This document shows, one piece after another, positions 18,862 to 28,980 of a DNA stretch of 64,000 nucleotides. The stretch's first letter is position 1, and every line of letters begins with the position of its first letter. The notes under the pieces are model-generated. The model saw only the letters and a program-made list of their open reading frames with translations, searched no databases and was not told where the DNA came from. The DNA is taken from NCBI GenBank assembly GCA_030680575.1, contig JAUXVI010000007.1, forward strand, positions 1-64,000. Direction: 5' to 3'. Origin of the DNA: Hylemonella sp. GTDB taxonomy: Bacteria; Pseudomonadota; Gammaproteobacteria; Burkholderiales; Burkholderiaceae_C. The translations under genes and the position numbers were made by a program.

Positions 18862-19626
18862 ATGTGTCAGTTGCTGGGCATGAACTGCAATGTGCCGACC
18901 GACGTGATGTTCAGCTTCGCCGGTTTTGCCGAGCGCGGCGGCAACACCGACCACCATGGCGACGGCTGGGGCATCGCTTTCTTCGAGGACAAAGGTCTGC
19001 GTCACTTTGTCGACCATCAGTCGGCCTGCGCCTCGCCGGTGGCCGAACTGATCCGGCACTACCCGATCAAGAGCCGCAACGTGATTTCACACATCCGCAA
19101 GGCCACGCAAGGTGCGGTGACGCTGGAGAACTGCCACCCCTTCGTGCGCGAGTTGTGGGGCCGCTATTGGGTGTTTGCACACAACGGCGACCTGAAGAAC
19201 TTTGCGCCGCGGCTGCACGGCAGCTTCCATCCGGTCGGCCACACCGACAGCGAGCAGGCCTTCTGCTGGCTGCTGCAGGAGCTGGCCAAGTCGCATGCCG
19301 ACGTCCCCAGTGTCAAGGAGCTGACGCTGACCCTGCGCGAGCTGGTGCCGCAGATTGCGCGGCACGGCACCTTCAATTTCCTGCTCAGCAACGGCGAGGC
19401 GCTGTGGGCGCACGCCTCCACCCAGCTCTACCACGTGGTGCGCCAGCACCCCTTCGGCAGCGCCACGCTGCGCGACGAGGACCTGAGCGTCAACTTTGCT
19501 GAACACGCCAGCCCGGGCGACCGGGTGGCGGTGGTGGTGACGGCGCCGCTGACCACCAACGAGGTGTGGACACCCTTCGCCCCGGGCGAGCTACGGGTGT
19601 TCGTTGACGGCGCTCCCGCGGCTTGA
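18862..19626 (+). CDS. Class II glutamine amidotransferase (YafJ-like)
   Basis: 254 aa. The N-terminal catalytic Cys2 (MCQLLGMN) is ready after Met removal; GNTDHHGDGWGIAFF, HIRKAT and VFAHNGDL are the standard N-terminal nucleophile glutaminase motifs. The stand-alone family to which E. coli YafJ belongs has no synthase partner known. It follows the MFS gene by 5 bases, so is probably in the same transcript. Confidence 0.87.
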   Translation: MCQLLGMNCNVPTDVMFSFAGFAERGGNTDHHGDGWGIAFFEDKGLRHFVDHQSACASPVAELIRHYPIKSRNVISHIRKATQGAVTLENCHPFVRELWGRYWVFAHNGDLKNFAPRLHGSFHPVGHTDSEQAFCWLLQELAKSHADVPSVKELTLTLRELVPQIARHGTFNFLLSNGEALWAHASTQLYHVVRQHPFGSATLRDEDLSVNFAEHASPGDRVAVVVTAPLTTNEVWTPFAPGELRVFVDGAPAA

Positions 19627-19735
19627 GGACACGCTGACGTCGGCCCACTGCGGGCCTCCAGGCCAATCCCTCGAATTGCGGGTGTTTCACCCCTCTTTTC
19701 CTCGCGTCGCCAGGCGCCATCGACGCTTTGCCGCG

Positions 19736-19763
19736 TCAAGTTTCCCCTCGGCTCACCCGATAT
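19736..19763 (+). promoter_or_regulatory. Candidate sigma-28 (FliA) promoter of flagellin gene
   Basis: TCAAGTTT (19736-19743) and CCCGATAT (19756-19763) match the FliA consensus TAAAGTTT and GCCGATAA at 7/8 and 6/8, with a 12-base spacer instead of 11. It ends 58 bases before the flagellin ATG. Confidence 0.5.
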
Positions 19764-19821
19764 GGTCTGTAGGAGTGCTGCAGAAAGCACTTTAAACCGC
19801 GACCTAGGGAGCAGAAGAAAA

Positions 19822-21033
19822 ATGAGCACGTCCATCAACACCAATATTGCCTCGCTGAACGCGCAGCGCAACCTGTCAGCCTCGGCCAGTTCGCTGGGCA
19901 CGTCGATGCAGCGCCTGTCGTCTGGCCTGCGCGTCAACAGCGCCAAGGACGACGCAGCCGGCTTGGCGATTGCCGAGCGCATGAGCGTACAGACCAAGGG
20001 CCTGAGCGTCGCCGCACGCAATGCCAACGACGGCATCTCGTTGGCCCAGACCGCTGAAGGTGCGCTGGGCAAGGTCGGCGACATGCTGCAACGCATGCGC
20101 GAACTGGCTGTGCAGTCTGCCAACGCCTCCAACAGTGCCTCCGACCGCACAGCGCTCAACGCGGAAATGACGCAGCTGCGCAGCGAGATTGACCGCGTGG
20201 CCAAGACCACCACCTTCAACGGCCAGAAGGTTCTGGACGGCTCCTTCGCCGGCGCCGTGTTCCAGGTAGGTGCCAACTCGGGCGACAACATCACCGTCGG
20301 CGCTTTGACCAACAGCACGTCTGCCAAGCTGGGCAGTGTCACTTATACCGCCATGGGCGTCGGCGGGTTCGCTGCCAGCAGCGTCAACTCCCTGAGCGCC
20401 ATTGCGTCCGGCACACTGCAGATCTCTGTCACGGGCGGCCAGACCTACAGCCTGGATGCCATCGACGCCGCCTCCAGCGGCGAAGAGCGACTGGGCCAGG
20501 TGGTCGAAGCGATCAACCGCAAGACCCCCGATACCGGCGTCACCGCCTATCTGGAAAAGACTGCCGGCGGCACCTACAGCCTGAACCTGATGTCGGCCGC
20601 CAAGAACAACACTGGCGCCGTGGGTGACTTCTCCTTGACCGGCAGCTGGACCTCGGCCAGCACTGGACTGCCAACGACTGGCGCCTCAATGGCTGGAACG
20701 CAGGTAGGTCTGGACAGCATCGACCAAGTCAATGCTGACTGGGGCCAGCAGGCCGGTGCCTGGTATGCCCTCAAGATGTTCGACTCGGCCATCGACCAGG
20801 TCAACAGCGCGCGCGCTAAGCTGGGTGCCGTGCAGAGCCGTTTTGAGAGCGCGATCGGCAACATCGGCATCATGGTGGAGAACACTTCCGCTTCGCGTGG
20901 CCGCATCATGGATGCCGACTTCGCCACGGAAACCTCCAACCTGTCGCGTACCCAGATCCTGCAGCAGGCCGGCACCGCCATGGTGGCGCAGGCCAACCAG
21001 TTGCCGCAGGGCGTGTTGGCCCTGCTGCGTTAG
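19822..21033 (+). CDS. fliC: Flagellin
   Basis: 403 aa. Start at 19822 ([18 protein letters not shown]) is preceded by AGGGAGCAG. Conserved D0/D1 helices cover about 1-140 ([20 protein letters not shown], then the [14 protein letters not shown] block) and the last 90 residues (ending [12 protein letters not shown]). The variable D2/D3 segment is moderate in size (about 170-310). Exported through the flagellar type III apparatus to build the filament. No other flagellar gene is in the window, so this is an orphan locus. Confidence 0.93.
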   Translation: MSTSINTNIASLNAQRNLSASASSLGTSMQRLSSGLRVNSAKDDAAGLAIAERMSVQTKGLSVAARNANDGISLAQTAEGALGKVGDMLQRMRELAVQSANASNSASDRTALNAEMTQLRSEIDRVAKTTTFNGQKVLDGSFAGAVFQVGANSGDNITVGALTNSTSAKLGSVTYTAMGVGGFAASSVNSLSAIASGTLQISVTGGQTYSLDAIDAASSGEERLGQVVEAINRKTPDTGVTAYLEKTAGGTYSLNLMSAAKNNTGAVGDFSLTGSWTSASTGLPTTGASMAGTQVGLDSIDQVNADWGQQAGAWYALKMFDSAIDQVNSARAKLGAVQSRFESAIGNIGIMVENTSASRGRIMDADFATETSNLSRTQILQQAGTAMVAQANQLPQGVLALLR

Positions 21034-21061
21034 ACGTCAGAAATCGTCGGCGTGTCGGCGC

Positions 21062-22018
21062 TCAGACCAGCGCCTGCTCCAGCGCATCGACGAACATCGC
21101 CGCCACATCGAAGCCGGCCTGGTCGGTGATCTCCTGGAAGCAGGTCGGGCTGGTGACGTTGATTTCGGTCAGGCAGTCGCCGATCACGTCCAGCCCCACC
21201 AGCAGCAGACCGCGGCGGCTGAGCACCGGGCCGATGGCTTCGGCAATCTCGCGGTCCCGCACGCTCAGCGGCTGGGCCACGCCCTTGCCGCCGGCCGCCA
21301 GGTTGCCGCGCACCTCGCCACCCTGCGGAATGCGCGCCAGGCAGTAGGGCACCGGCTTGCCGCCGATCACCAGCACGCGCTTGTCGCCCTGGGCAATCGC
21401 CGGCAGGAACTTCTGCACCATCACGGTCTGCGCGCCGTCGCGATTCAGCGTCTCGATGATGGCGCCCAGGTTCAGGCCGTCGTCCTTGACGCGGAAGATG
21501 CCCATGCCGCCCATGCCGTCCAGCGGCTTCAGGATGATGTCGCGGTGCTCGGCGTGGAAGGCACGGACGGCCAGCGCATCGCGCGTGACCAGGGTCGGGC
21601 CGGTGAACTGCGGAAACTCCAGGATGGCAAGCTTCTCCGGATGGTCACGCAGGGCACGCGGCTTGTTGAAAACTTTCGCACCTTCGCGTTCGGCCTGCTC
21701 CAGCAGATGGGTGGCATAAAAGTACTCGCTGTCGAACGGCGGGTCCTTGCGCATGATGACGGCATCGAAATCGCGTAGCGTTGCCAAACGCTGCAGCGGC
21801 GGCTCGGGCGTTTCATGGAACCAGCGCTCCTCATGGCCGGTGAGCGTGATGTGCCGCACGTGCGCCTGCACGCCGGTAGCGGCCTGCCAGACCAGATGCT
21901 GCGGCTCGCAGGCGGCGATACGGTGGCCGCGACGCTGCAGCTCGCGCATCATGGCAAAGGTGCTGTCCTTGTAGGTCTTGAAAGACTCAAGCGGGTCGGC
22001 AATGAAAAGTAGGTTCAT
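21062..22018 (-). CDS. gshB: Glutathione synthase
   Basis: 318 aa, the usual length for bacterial GshB. ATP-grasp features: FADPLESFKTYKDSTFAMM at the N-terminus, KPLDGMGGMGIF (glycine-rich loop, about 163-174), and the C-terminal LVGLDVIGDCLTEINVTSP metal/ATP segment. Joins glycine to gamma-glutamylcysteine. It lies downstream of kup and gshA on the same strand, 146 bases after kup. Confidence 0.95.
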   Translation of the reverse strand: MNLLFIADPLESFKTYKDSTFAMMRELQRRGHRIAACEPQHLVWQAATGVQAHVRHITLTGHEERWFHETPEPPLQRLATLRDFDAVIMRKDPPFDSEYFYATHLLEQAEREGAKVFNKPRALRDHPEKLAILEFPQFTGPTLVTRDALAVRAFHAEHRDIILKPLDGMGGMGIFRVKDDGLNLGAIIETLNRDGAQTVMVQKFLPAIAQGDKRVLVIGGKPVPYCLARIPQGGEVRGNLAAGGKGVAQPLSVRDREIAEAIGPVLSRRGLLLVGLDVIGDCLTEINVTSPTCFQEITDQAGFDVAAMFVDALEQALV

Positions 22019-22164
22019 GGGGCACAGCCCTCACAGTGATCGAGGGAAGTCCGTAACGGACCAATTTGGGAAGTCTCTCATGAAACACCGGGATCTTCTG
22101 CCAGCCACAACCATACGGGCACGGGCCAGCTGGTCTTTGCCCCGGACCCGGTCCGGACAAGACC

Positions 22165-24033
22165 TCAGATCTCGATCTTCGAGCCCAACTCCACCACGGA
22201 GTTGTTCGGCAGATTCAGGAACGCTGCGGCGCCGCTGGCGTTGTGGTGCATCTGGGCAAACAGCTTCTCGCGCCAGGAGGCCATGCCATGCCCCAGTGTG
22301 GGAATGACGATGTCGCGCGACAGGAAGTAGCTGGTGGTCATCGGCTCAAGCTCGCAACCGCGGGTGCGGATCTGCTGCAGGGCCGAGGGCAGGTCGGGGT
22401 CGTTCTTGAAACCGTAGTGCACGATGACTTGCCAGCAGTCATGGCCCAGAGGCTCGATCTGCAGCCGCTTGTCGAGGCCGATCCATGGCACCTCATGGTT
22501 GCGCACGGTCACGAACAGGTTGTTCCGGTGCAGCACCTTGTTGTGCTTGAGGTTGTGCAGCATGGCGTTGGGCACATTGCCGGGTTCGGCGGTCAGGAAC
22601 ACCGCCGTACCGTCCACACGCGCCGGTGGACTGACAAACACCGCCTCCAGGAAGCCGGACAGGTCGAGTGCATCCTGACGCAGCGCGGCGTTGAGCTGGC
22701 TGCGCCCCTGTTTCCAGGTCACCATGAGCATGAAGATGGAGCCACCGATGAGCAGCGGGAACCAGCCGCCATCGAACAACTTCATCAGGTTGGAAGCAAA
22801 GAAGGCCAGATCCACCACGAAGAAGAAGCCGGTGGCACCGAGGCACAGCGCCAGCGGGTACTTCCAGCCGTAGCGGATCACGAAGAAGGTCAGCACCGTG
22901 GTGATCAGCATGTCGAGCGTGACGGCGATGCCGTAAGCCGCCGCCAGGTTGCTGGACGACTTGAAGAGCACGACCGCCAGCACGATGGCCACGAACAGCC
23001 CCCAGTTGACGAAGGGCATGTAGATCTGCCCGGTGTCCTTGACGCTGGTGTGCAGCACCTGCAGGCGTGGCAGGTAACCGAGCTGGATCACCTGTTTGGT
23101 AACGCTGAAGGCTCCGGAGATCAGGGCCTGCGAGGCAATCACGGTGGCCATGGTGGCCAATACCACCAAGGGCAGCAAGGCCCAGTCGGGTGCCATCATG
23201 AAAAACGGGTTTTTCACTGCATCAGGATTCTTGAGCAATAACGCGCCCTGGCCGAAGTAGTTGAGCGTCAGCGCCGGCATGACCACCGAGAACCAGGCCA
23301 GCCGGATCGGTTTCTTGCCGAAGTGGCCCATGTCGGCATACAGCGCCTCGCCACCGGTGACACACAGCACCACGGCGCCGAGGATGATGAAGGTGGTGCC
23401 CGGGTTGTGCACGATGAACCCGATGGCGTAATGTGGACTCAGTGCCCACAGGATGGCCGGGTTGCTGGCAATGTGCGCCACGCCCAGCACCGAAATGGCG
23501 ACAAACCAGACCACGGTGATGGGCCCGAAGAACTTGCCGATGCCGGCCGTGCCGCGCTTTTGCACCGCGAAAAGGCCGAACAGGATGACCAGCGTCAGTG
23601 GAATCACGGCCTTCTTGAAGGCCGGCGAAACGACTTCCAGGCCTTCGACCGCCGACAGCACCGAAATTGCCGGGGTGATGACGCCGTCGCCGTAGAACAG
23701 GCAGGTGCCGAAAATCCCCACCAGTAGCAACCAGCGCCGTAGCACCGGCTTGTCCTTGACCGACTGCGAAGCCAGCGCCAGCATGGCCACCAGACCGCCT
23801 TCACCCGCATTGTCGGCCCGCAGCACCAGCACCACGTACTTGAGGGAGACGATGACCGTCAGCGTCCAGAAGAAGATCGAGAGAATGCCGTAGACATTGT
23901 CCGGTGTGAACGGCACGTGGCCGGAACCGAACACTTCCTTGACGGCGTACAGGACACTGGTACCAATGTCACCATAGACGACGCCGATGGCCCCCAGGGT
24001 GAGCGCGGCAAGCGAGGATTTGGAAGCGGACAC
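22165..24033 (-). CDS. kup: Low-affinity potassium uptake protein Kup
   Basis: 622 aa, the family's normal length: twelve membrane segments in about 1-450 and a cytoplasmic C-terminal tail. The N-terminal [17 protein letters not shown] and the central YADMGHFG motif are Kup hallmarks. K+:H+ symport at the inner membrane. Placed between gshA and gshB, an arrangement that breaks up the glutathione genes. Confidence 0.94.
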   Translation of the reverse strand: MSASKSSLAALTLGAIGVVYGDIGTSVLYAVKEVFGSGHVPFTPDNVYGILSIFFWTLTVIVSLKYVVLVLRADNAGEGGLVAMLALASQSVKDKPVLRRWLLLVGIFGTCLFYGDGVITPAISVLSAVEGLEVVSPAFKKAVIPLTLVILFGLFAVQKRGTAGIGKFFGPITVVWFVAISVLGVAHIASNPAILWALSPHYAIGFIVHNPGTTFIILGAVVLCVTGGEALYADMGHFGKKPIRLAWFSVVMPALTLNYFGQGALLLKNPDAVKNPFFMMAPDWALLPLVVLATMATVIASQALISGAFSVTKQVIQLGYLPRLQVLHTSVKDTGQIYMPFVNWGLFVAIVLAVVLFKSSSNLAAAYGIAVTLDMLITTVLTFFVIRYGWKYPLALCLGATGFFFVVDLAFFASNLMKLFDGGWFPLLIGGSIFMLMVTWKQGRSQLNAALRQDALDLSGFLEAVFVSPPARVDGTAVFLTAEPGNVPNAMLHNLKHNKVLHRNNLFVTVRNHEVPWIGLDKRLQIEPLGHDCWQVIVHYGFKNDPDLPSALQQIRTRGCELEPMTTSYFLSRDIVIPTLGHGMASWREKLFAQMHHNASGAAAFLNLPNNSVVELGSKIEI

Positions 24034-24185
24034 AAAACTGCCCCGTCTTGACGAGCGGGGCTCCTTAACATGCGGAAGGCGCTATTGTGCTCCCGGCACG
24101 CCGGCCTTCCAACAGCTTCATACCACCTGAGGTAGCCCCGAATCGGAAGATGTTGCAGCGCAGCAACTACTTCTGTCGGCCCGCC

Positions 24186-25481
24186 TTAATCGTAGACCTC
24201 GGCCTCGGGATCCGTGGCTTCCAGTTCATAGCTGGAAGCCAGCATGGCCAACCGCCCGATGACGCCATACATGTAGAAGCGGTTGGGCGCACTGGCGCCC
24301 GGTTTCATGCCCGGCTGCGGCAAATGGGTGCTTTCGGCAAAGGCCAGCGGCACGAAGCTGGCGCCTGGCGCATTCAGGTTCTCATCCACACCGCGTTCGG
24401 CATGCACGCGGTAAAAACCGCCCACCACGTAACGGTCCATCATGTAGACCACCGGTTCGGCCACCGCGTCGTTGATGCGCTCGTTGGTCAGCACGCCCTC
24501 CTGGATGATGACGTCGTTGACCTCCTGCCCATCCTTGATCACGCTCATCTTGTTGCGCGTGCGGCGGTTCAGGTCTTCCAGTTCCTTGGCGTCACGCACC
24601 ATCATGATGCCCATGCCATAGGTGCCGTTGTCGGCCTTGACCACGACAAACGGTTTTTCCTTGATGCCGTATTCCTTGTACTTGCGCCGGATCTTGGCCA
24701 GGAGGGCATCCACATTGCTGGTCAGGCACTCCATGCCGGTGCCCTCGGCAAAGTTCACCTCGCCACACTTGCTGAACATCGGGTTGATCAGCCAGGGATC
24801 GACGCCCAGCAGCTTGCCGAAGCGCTTGGACACTTCCTCGTAGCTCTGGAAGTGGTTGCTCTTGCGACGTGTCGACCAGCCGGCGTGCAAGGGCGGCAGC
24901 AGGTACTGCTCGTGGATCTCTTCCAGGATGCCGGGAATGCCGGCCGACAGGTCGTTGTTGAGCAGGATGGTGCAGGGGTCGAAGTCCTTCAGGCCCAGGC
25001 GCCGTTTGTTGCGGATCACCGGCTCCAGCGTGACCGACTCGCCATTCGGCAGCTCGATGGTGGTGGTCTTCTTGATCTCGGGGTTGATCGAGCCGATGCG
25101 CACGTTCAGGCCCGCCATGTGGAAGATGCGCCGCAGCTGCGCCACATTGCTCAGGTAGAAGGTGTTGCGCGTGTGGTTCTCGGGAATCAGCAGCAGGTTG
25201 CGCGCCTCGGGGCAGATCTTCTCGATCGCGGCCATGGCGGCCTGCACCGCCAGCGGCAACATCTCGGGCGTCAGGTTGTTCCAGCCACCGGGGTAGAGGT
25301 TGGTGTCCACCGGTGCCAGTTTGAAGCCGGCATTGCGCACATCGACCGAGCTGTAGAACGGCGGCGTGTGCTCCATCCACTCCAGCCGGAACCAGCGCTC
25401 GATGGCGGGCATGGAGTCGAGGATACGTTGTTCGAGTTCGTTGATCGGGCCCGTCAGTGCCGTGATGAGATGGGGAACCAT
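24186..25481 (-). CDS. gshA: Glutamate--cysteine ligase (proteobacterial gshA type)
   Basis: 431 aa. Belongs to the stand-alone glutamate-cysteine ligase family found in beta- and some gammaproteobacteria (TIGR02049-like), unrelated in sequence to E. coli GshA. Visible family blocks include TNLYPGGWNNLTPEM, the IPENHTRNTFY segment, KADNGTYGMGIM and the VDENLNAPG region. Catalyses the first step of glutathione synthesis. The N-terminus MVPHLITALTGPI matches the family start. Confidence 0.92.
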   Translation of the reverse strand: MVPHLITALTGPINELEQRILDSMPAIERWFRLEWMEHTPPFYSSVDVRNAGFKLAPVDTNLYPGGWNNLTPEMLPLAVQAAMAAIEKICPEARNLLLIPENHTRNTFYLSNVAQLRRIFHMAGLNVRIGSINPEIKKTTTIELPNGESVTLEPVIRNKRRLGLKDFDPCTILLNNDLSAGIPGILEEIHEQYLLPPLHAGWSTRRKSNHFQSYEEVSKRFGKLLGVDPWLINPMFSKCGEVNFAEGTGMECLTSNVDALLAKIRRKYKEYGIKEKPFVVVKADNGTYGMGIMMVRDAKELEDLNRRTRNKMSVIKDGQEVNDVIIQEGVLTNERINDAVAEPVVYMMDRYVVGGFYRVHAERGVDENLNAPGASFVPLAFAESTHLPQPGMKPGASAPNRFYMYGVIGRLAMLASSYELEATDPEAEVYD

Positions 25482-25592
25482 GCAGCCCTCATGTGTGTTT
25501 TTGAATGCGCAATTCTAGGACGTGGGGACCGTCACGCCATATTCAAGGCGACAGGCCGGACACTGCGCCGCCCGGGCCCCGCTCTGCCTGGC

Positions 25593-25916
25593 TTATTTCG
25601 CGCCTTCGAACAGCCAATGGATCAGCCGTTGAGCGGTTTCCGGACTGAGGTGCTCATGGGCCGGAATATGCCGCAGCGGTTCACCACGCAGCAACTCCTC
25701 CACCGCATGCTGTTCTGCCGCCGCATCACCCTGGCGCTTGACATACTTGGCCGACAGCCGCTCGAAACTCGGCGCATCGCCACGCAGAGAGGCGCCATGG
25801 CAGTTGTAGCATCCCATCTCGACAGCCAGGGAGGAGCTGGCCTGACTGGCCAAGGGCGCCAGCAACAGCCCCGCCAACCCAATGCTGACCCAACGTGTCA
25901 CGGTGCGATGCTTCAT
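25593..25916 (-). CDS. Small periplasmic c-type cytochrome (paralogue)
   Basis: 107 aa: signal peptide to about residue 26 (cleavage after SQA), haem site CYNCH, and a C-terminal AQRLIHWLFEGAK. Similar in size and layout to the cytochrome at 15850-16164 (CYNCHG/CYGCHG, IPAHEHLSP/IAAHERISP), so they are duplicates. This copy lacks the C-terminal Met seen in the other one, so the sixth haem ligand may differ. Downstream of proA in the same direction. Confidence 0.85.
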   Translation of the reverse strand: MKHRTVTRWVSIGLAGLLLAPLASQASSSLAVEMGCYNCHGASLRGDAPSFERLSAKYVKRQGDAAAEQHAVEELLRGEPLRHIPAHEHLSPETAQRLIHWLFEGAK

Positions 25917-25950
25917 GTCCTGCTCCTGGCTGTGTGTGAGGGAGGAGGGG

Positions 25951-27231
25951 TCAATTCCGGATTTCGCCGTCGCCCAACACCACGTACTTCAGCGAGGTCA
26001 GGCCTTCGATACCGACAGGACCGCGAGCATGAAACTTGTCGGTGCTGATACCGATTTCGGCCCCCAGACCGTATTCGAACCCATCCGCAAAGCGGGTGCT
26101 CGCATTCACCATGACGCTGCCAGAATCGACTTCACGCAGGAAGGCCTGCGCGTGCATGTGGTCGCGCGTGATGATGGCGTCGGTGTGGTGGCTGCCGTAG
26201 TGGTTGATGTGGGCAATCGCCTCCTCCAGACCGGCCACGACCTTGATGCTGATGATGGGCGCCAGGAATTCCTCGTACCAGTCCTGCTCGGTCGCGGCCT
26301 TCAGGTTGGCACCCGGCACGTCGGCCAGAATCGCACGCCCTTCGGCGTCACAGCGCATCTCCACCCCTTTGGCCGCAAAGACCGCACCGATGCGCGGCAG
26401 GAAGGCCTTGACCACGCCACGCGCCACCAGCAGGCTTTCGCTGGCATTGCAGGGGCTGTACTTGTTGGTCTTGGCGTTGTCAGCCACCTTGACGGCCATG
26501 TCGAGGTCGCACGGGTCGTCGACATAGGTGTGGCAATTGCCGTCCAGGTGCTTGATCACCGGCACCTTGGCATCGCGGCTGATGCGCTCGATCAGCGACT
26601 TGCCGCCGCGCGGGATGATCACGTCCACATACTGCGGCATGGTGATGAGCTGACCCACCACTTCGCGCTCGGTGGTCTGCACCAGCTGCACGGCGTCGGC
26701 CGGCAGGCCGGATGCCACCAGCGCCTGCTGCACCAGCCGGGCCAGTGCCTTGTTGGATTCGATGGCTTCCGAGCCGCCGCGCAGGATGCAGGCATTGCCG
26801 CTCTTGATGCTCAGGCTGGCCGCCTCGATGGTGACGTTGGGCCGGCTCTCGAAGATCATGCCGAACACGCCAATCGGCACACGCATCTGGCCGACGCGGA
26901 TGCCGCTGGGTTGCTGCTTCATGCCGATGATCTCGCCGATCACATCCGGCATGGCCGCCAGCTGCTCGCAGCCCTGCGCCACGGTCTCGATCACCTTGGG
27001 CGTCAGGCGCAGGCGATCCACCATCGGCGCGGCCAAGCCGGCGGCGACAGCACGCTCGAGGTCCAGGGCATTATCCCGACCCAGTGATTCGACATTGGCG
27101 CGAAGCAGTGCCGCCAAGCGTTTCAGTGCTGCGTTTTTAGTAGCAGTTGACGCTTTCGCCATGAGGGCAGAGGCCACTTTGGCCTGCATGCCCAGGGTTT
27201 GCGTGTATTCAGCGATGTTGAGCGCGTTCAT
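25951..27231 (-). CDS. proA: Gamma-glutamyl phosphate reductase
   Basis: 426 aa, full family length. ALDH-fold enzyme with catalytic Cys in [12 protein letters not shown] and the NADPH-binding [13 protein letters not shown]. Reduces gamma-glutamyl phosphate in proline synthesis. The segment TATKNAALK near residue 30 is encoded by a short palindrome-like stretch (27130-27146) reminiscent of intergenic repeats. It follows holA by 4 bases, in the leuS-lptE-holA-proA run. Confidence 0.95.
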   Translation of the reverse strand: MNALNIAEYTQTLGMQAKVASALMAKASTATKNAALKRLAALLRANVESLGRDNALDLERAVAAGLAAPMVDRLRLTPKVIETVAQGCEQLAAMPDVIGEIIGMKQQPSGIRVGQMRVPIGVFGMIFESRPNVTIEAASLSIKSGNACILRGGSEAIESNKALARLVQQALVASGLPADAVQLVQTTEREVVGQLITMPQYVDVIIPRGGKSLIERISRDAKVPVIKHLDGNCHTYVDDPCDLDMAVKVADNAKTNKYSPCNASESLLVARGVVKAFLPRIGAVFAAKGVEMRCDAEGRAILADVPGANLKAATEQDWYEEFLAPIISIKVVAGLEEAIAHINHYGSHHTDAIITRDHMHAQAFLREVDSGSVMVNASTRFADGFEYGLGAEIGISTDKFHARGPVGIEGLTSLKYVVLGDGEIRN

Positions 27232-27235
27232 GATT

Positions 27236-28324
27236 TCATTTTCTCACGCCCGCACTTTTGGCGTGCACCCCGGCCTGAACGGCGCAGTGGTTGCACAGCT
27301 GCAGCGCCAAGCGGTGCAGCGCCTGCCAACTGTCAGCCGGCCAGTCCGGCTGCTTCAGGCCTTTGACAATGCCGTCCACCTGGTGCGCCGCATGCAGCAG
27401 GTTGGCCAGCGCCGTTTCCGTCAGGCGCGGCAGCACGCGCTCGAACAAGCGCTCTTTGAGGCCCCAGATACGCTGCTCGCGCAGGGCCATGGGCAAGGGG
27501 CGCCCCTGGGCCACGGCGTCCTTGACGCGCTTGAGCGCGCGGATGTCCTCGGCCAGGGCGTAATGCACCAGCACCTCGGCTTCGCCTTCGGCGCGCAGAC
27601 CGTCCAGCATGCGTTGCACACGCGCCGCCTGCCCGGCCAGCACGGCCTCCGACAGCTTGAACACGTCATAACGCGCCACGTTGAGCACGGCACCCTCGAC
27701 TTGTTCGAAAGTCAGTTCGCCTGCCGGATGAAGTAGAGCCAGCTTCTGGATTTCCTGGTGCGCCGCCAGCAGGTTGCCTTCGACCCGATCGGCAAAAAAC
27801 TGCAGCGTGCGCTGACCCTCTTCCCCGGCCGCCACACGCTGGCCTTGCGTCGCCAGCCGTTGGGCGATCCACTGCGGCAAGGCATTGCGCTCGACCGGAT
27901 CGAGCTGCACCGTCACACCAAAGCTCTCCAGCGCACCGAACCAGGCCCCGGTCTTGGTCATCTTGTCCAGACGCGGCAACATGACCAGGGTCAGCGTGGA
28001 ATCATTCCCCTGTGAGGATTCCGCCAACTGCTGCAGCGCCACACTGCCATCCTTGCCGGGCTTGCCGGAAGGAATGCGGATCTCGACGATCTGACGCTCG
28101 GCAAACAGGCTCAAAGACCCACCCGCAGCCAGCACCTCGCTCCAGTCGAAATGAGCACCGGCGACCGTATGCGAAGTCCGTTCGGTATAACCTTGCGCGC
28201 GCGCCACGGCACGGATGGCGTCCGCCGCCTCCTGCACCAGCAGCGGCTCGTCGCCGTGCAGGGTGTACAGGCTTTTCAGCCCGCGCTGCAGGTGGGCGTC
28301 CAGCTGGTTGGCGGCGACTTGCAT
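27236..28324 (-). CDS. holA: DNA polymerase III subunit delta
   Basis: 362 aa. The N-terminal [20 protein letters not shown] and [10 protein letters not shown] segments are the delta-subunit AAA+ like domain; the C-terminal collar domain contains FERVLPRL. Part of the clamp loader that opens the beta clamp. Lies between lptE and proA, separated from lptE by a 113-base gap that carries repeat B1. Confidence 0.93.
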   Translation of the reverse strand: MQVAANQLDAHLQRGLKSLYTLHGDEPLLVQEAADAIRAVARAQGYTERTSHTVAGAHFDWSEVLAAGGSLSLFAERQIVEIRIPSGKPGKDGSVALQQLAESSQGNDSTLTLVMLPRLDKMTKTGAWFGALESFGVTVQLDPVERNALPQWIAQRLATQGQRVAAGEEGQRTLQFFADRVEGNLLAAHQEIQKLALLHPAGELTFEQVEGAVLNVARYDVFKLSEAVLAGQAARVQRMLDGLRAEGEAEVLVHYALAEDIRALKRVKDAVAQGRPLPMALREQRIWGLKERLFERVLPRLTETALANLLHAAHQVDGIVKGLKQPDWPADSWQALHRLALQLCNHCAVQAGVHAKSAGVRK

Positions 28325-28349
28325 GCGCTAGCCACCCGGGGCATTAAAA

Positions 28350-28434
28350 CCGGGAAACGCCGTGGAACCGGCTCCGCCGGGCCACTGGCGTTGTCCCCCC
28401 TCTGGGGGGAAGGCGCGGCAGCGCCTCAGGGGGG
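28350..28434 (+). repeat. Repeat B1: 44-bp element plus C/G hairpins
   Basis: Bases 28350-28393 are identical to the reverse complement of 38124-38167 (44 of 44). The element begins CCGGGAAACGCC, includes CCGGCTCCGCCGG and ends ACTGGCGTTG. Just after it are CCCCCC/GGGGGG (28395-28409) and GGCGC/GCGCC (28412-28425) stems. It fills the lptE-holA gap inside an otherwise compact operon. Confidence 0.85.
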
Positions 28435-28437
28435 AAC

Positions 28438-28980
28438 TCATAGTTCTTTTACGGCCGCCAAGCGCCGCATTAACTGGTTCACGATGTCGGTCTGCATGCT
28501 GCGGTAGAGCAAGGCCTCTTCCGTTTCCTTGGCCAGCACCGCCGACTCGTTGAAGCTGATGTCGCGCTGTTGCACCATTTCGGTATCGGCGATCAATTCC
28601 TTGCCTTTGGGCGTGCGCAGGCGGAAGCGGAAAGTCAGCCGCAGCTGGAACTCGCGCACCTGGCCCGCCGCATTGGTGCCGACCACGATTTTTTGCCGCA
28701 ACTCCTGCAGCACATCCAGAATCACATCGGCTCTTTGCTGCTGCAAAGGATCGGTGATCAGCTCGACACTGCCCATCGCCGCCAGATTGCGCTTGAGTTC
28801 GCTGCCCAGCACCGAGGTGGGCGCAACACCGGTATAGATCGACTTGAAGGCAAACGTAGGGGGCTGCCGCAACTGGAAGCCGCAGCCCACCAGCGGAGCG
28901 ATCAATCCCAGCGTCACCAGTCGCCCCATGGCGCGACCAAAATCACGGCGGCTTGAAACGGCAGCAGTTTTCATCTTCAA
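28438..28980 (-). CDS. lptE: LPS-assembly lipoprotein LptE
   Basis: 180 aa. N-terminal signal with lipobox LVGC (Cys near residue 33), followed by GFQLRQPP, the typical start of mature LptE. It plugs the LptD barrel in the outer membrane for LPS delivery. Overlaps the leuS stop region by 4 bases (ATGA), the usual leuS-lptE-holA order of proteobacteria. Confidence 0.92.
   Translation of the reverse strand: MKMKTAAVSSRRDFGRAMGRLVTLGLIAPLVGCGFQLRQPPTFAFKSIYTGVAPTSVLGSELKRNLAAMGSVELITDPLQQQRADVILDVLQELRQKIVVGTNAAGQVREFQLRLTFRFRLRTPKGKELIADTEMVQQRDISFNESAVLAKETEEALLYRSMQTDIVNQLMRRLAAVKEL

Noticed and set aside
22142-22156. CCGGACC/GGTCCGG hairpin after kup
   Set aside because: Only a 1-base loop and no T-run, so not supported as a terminator.
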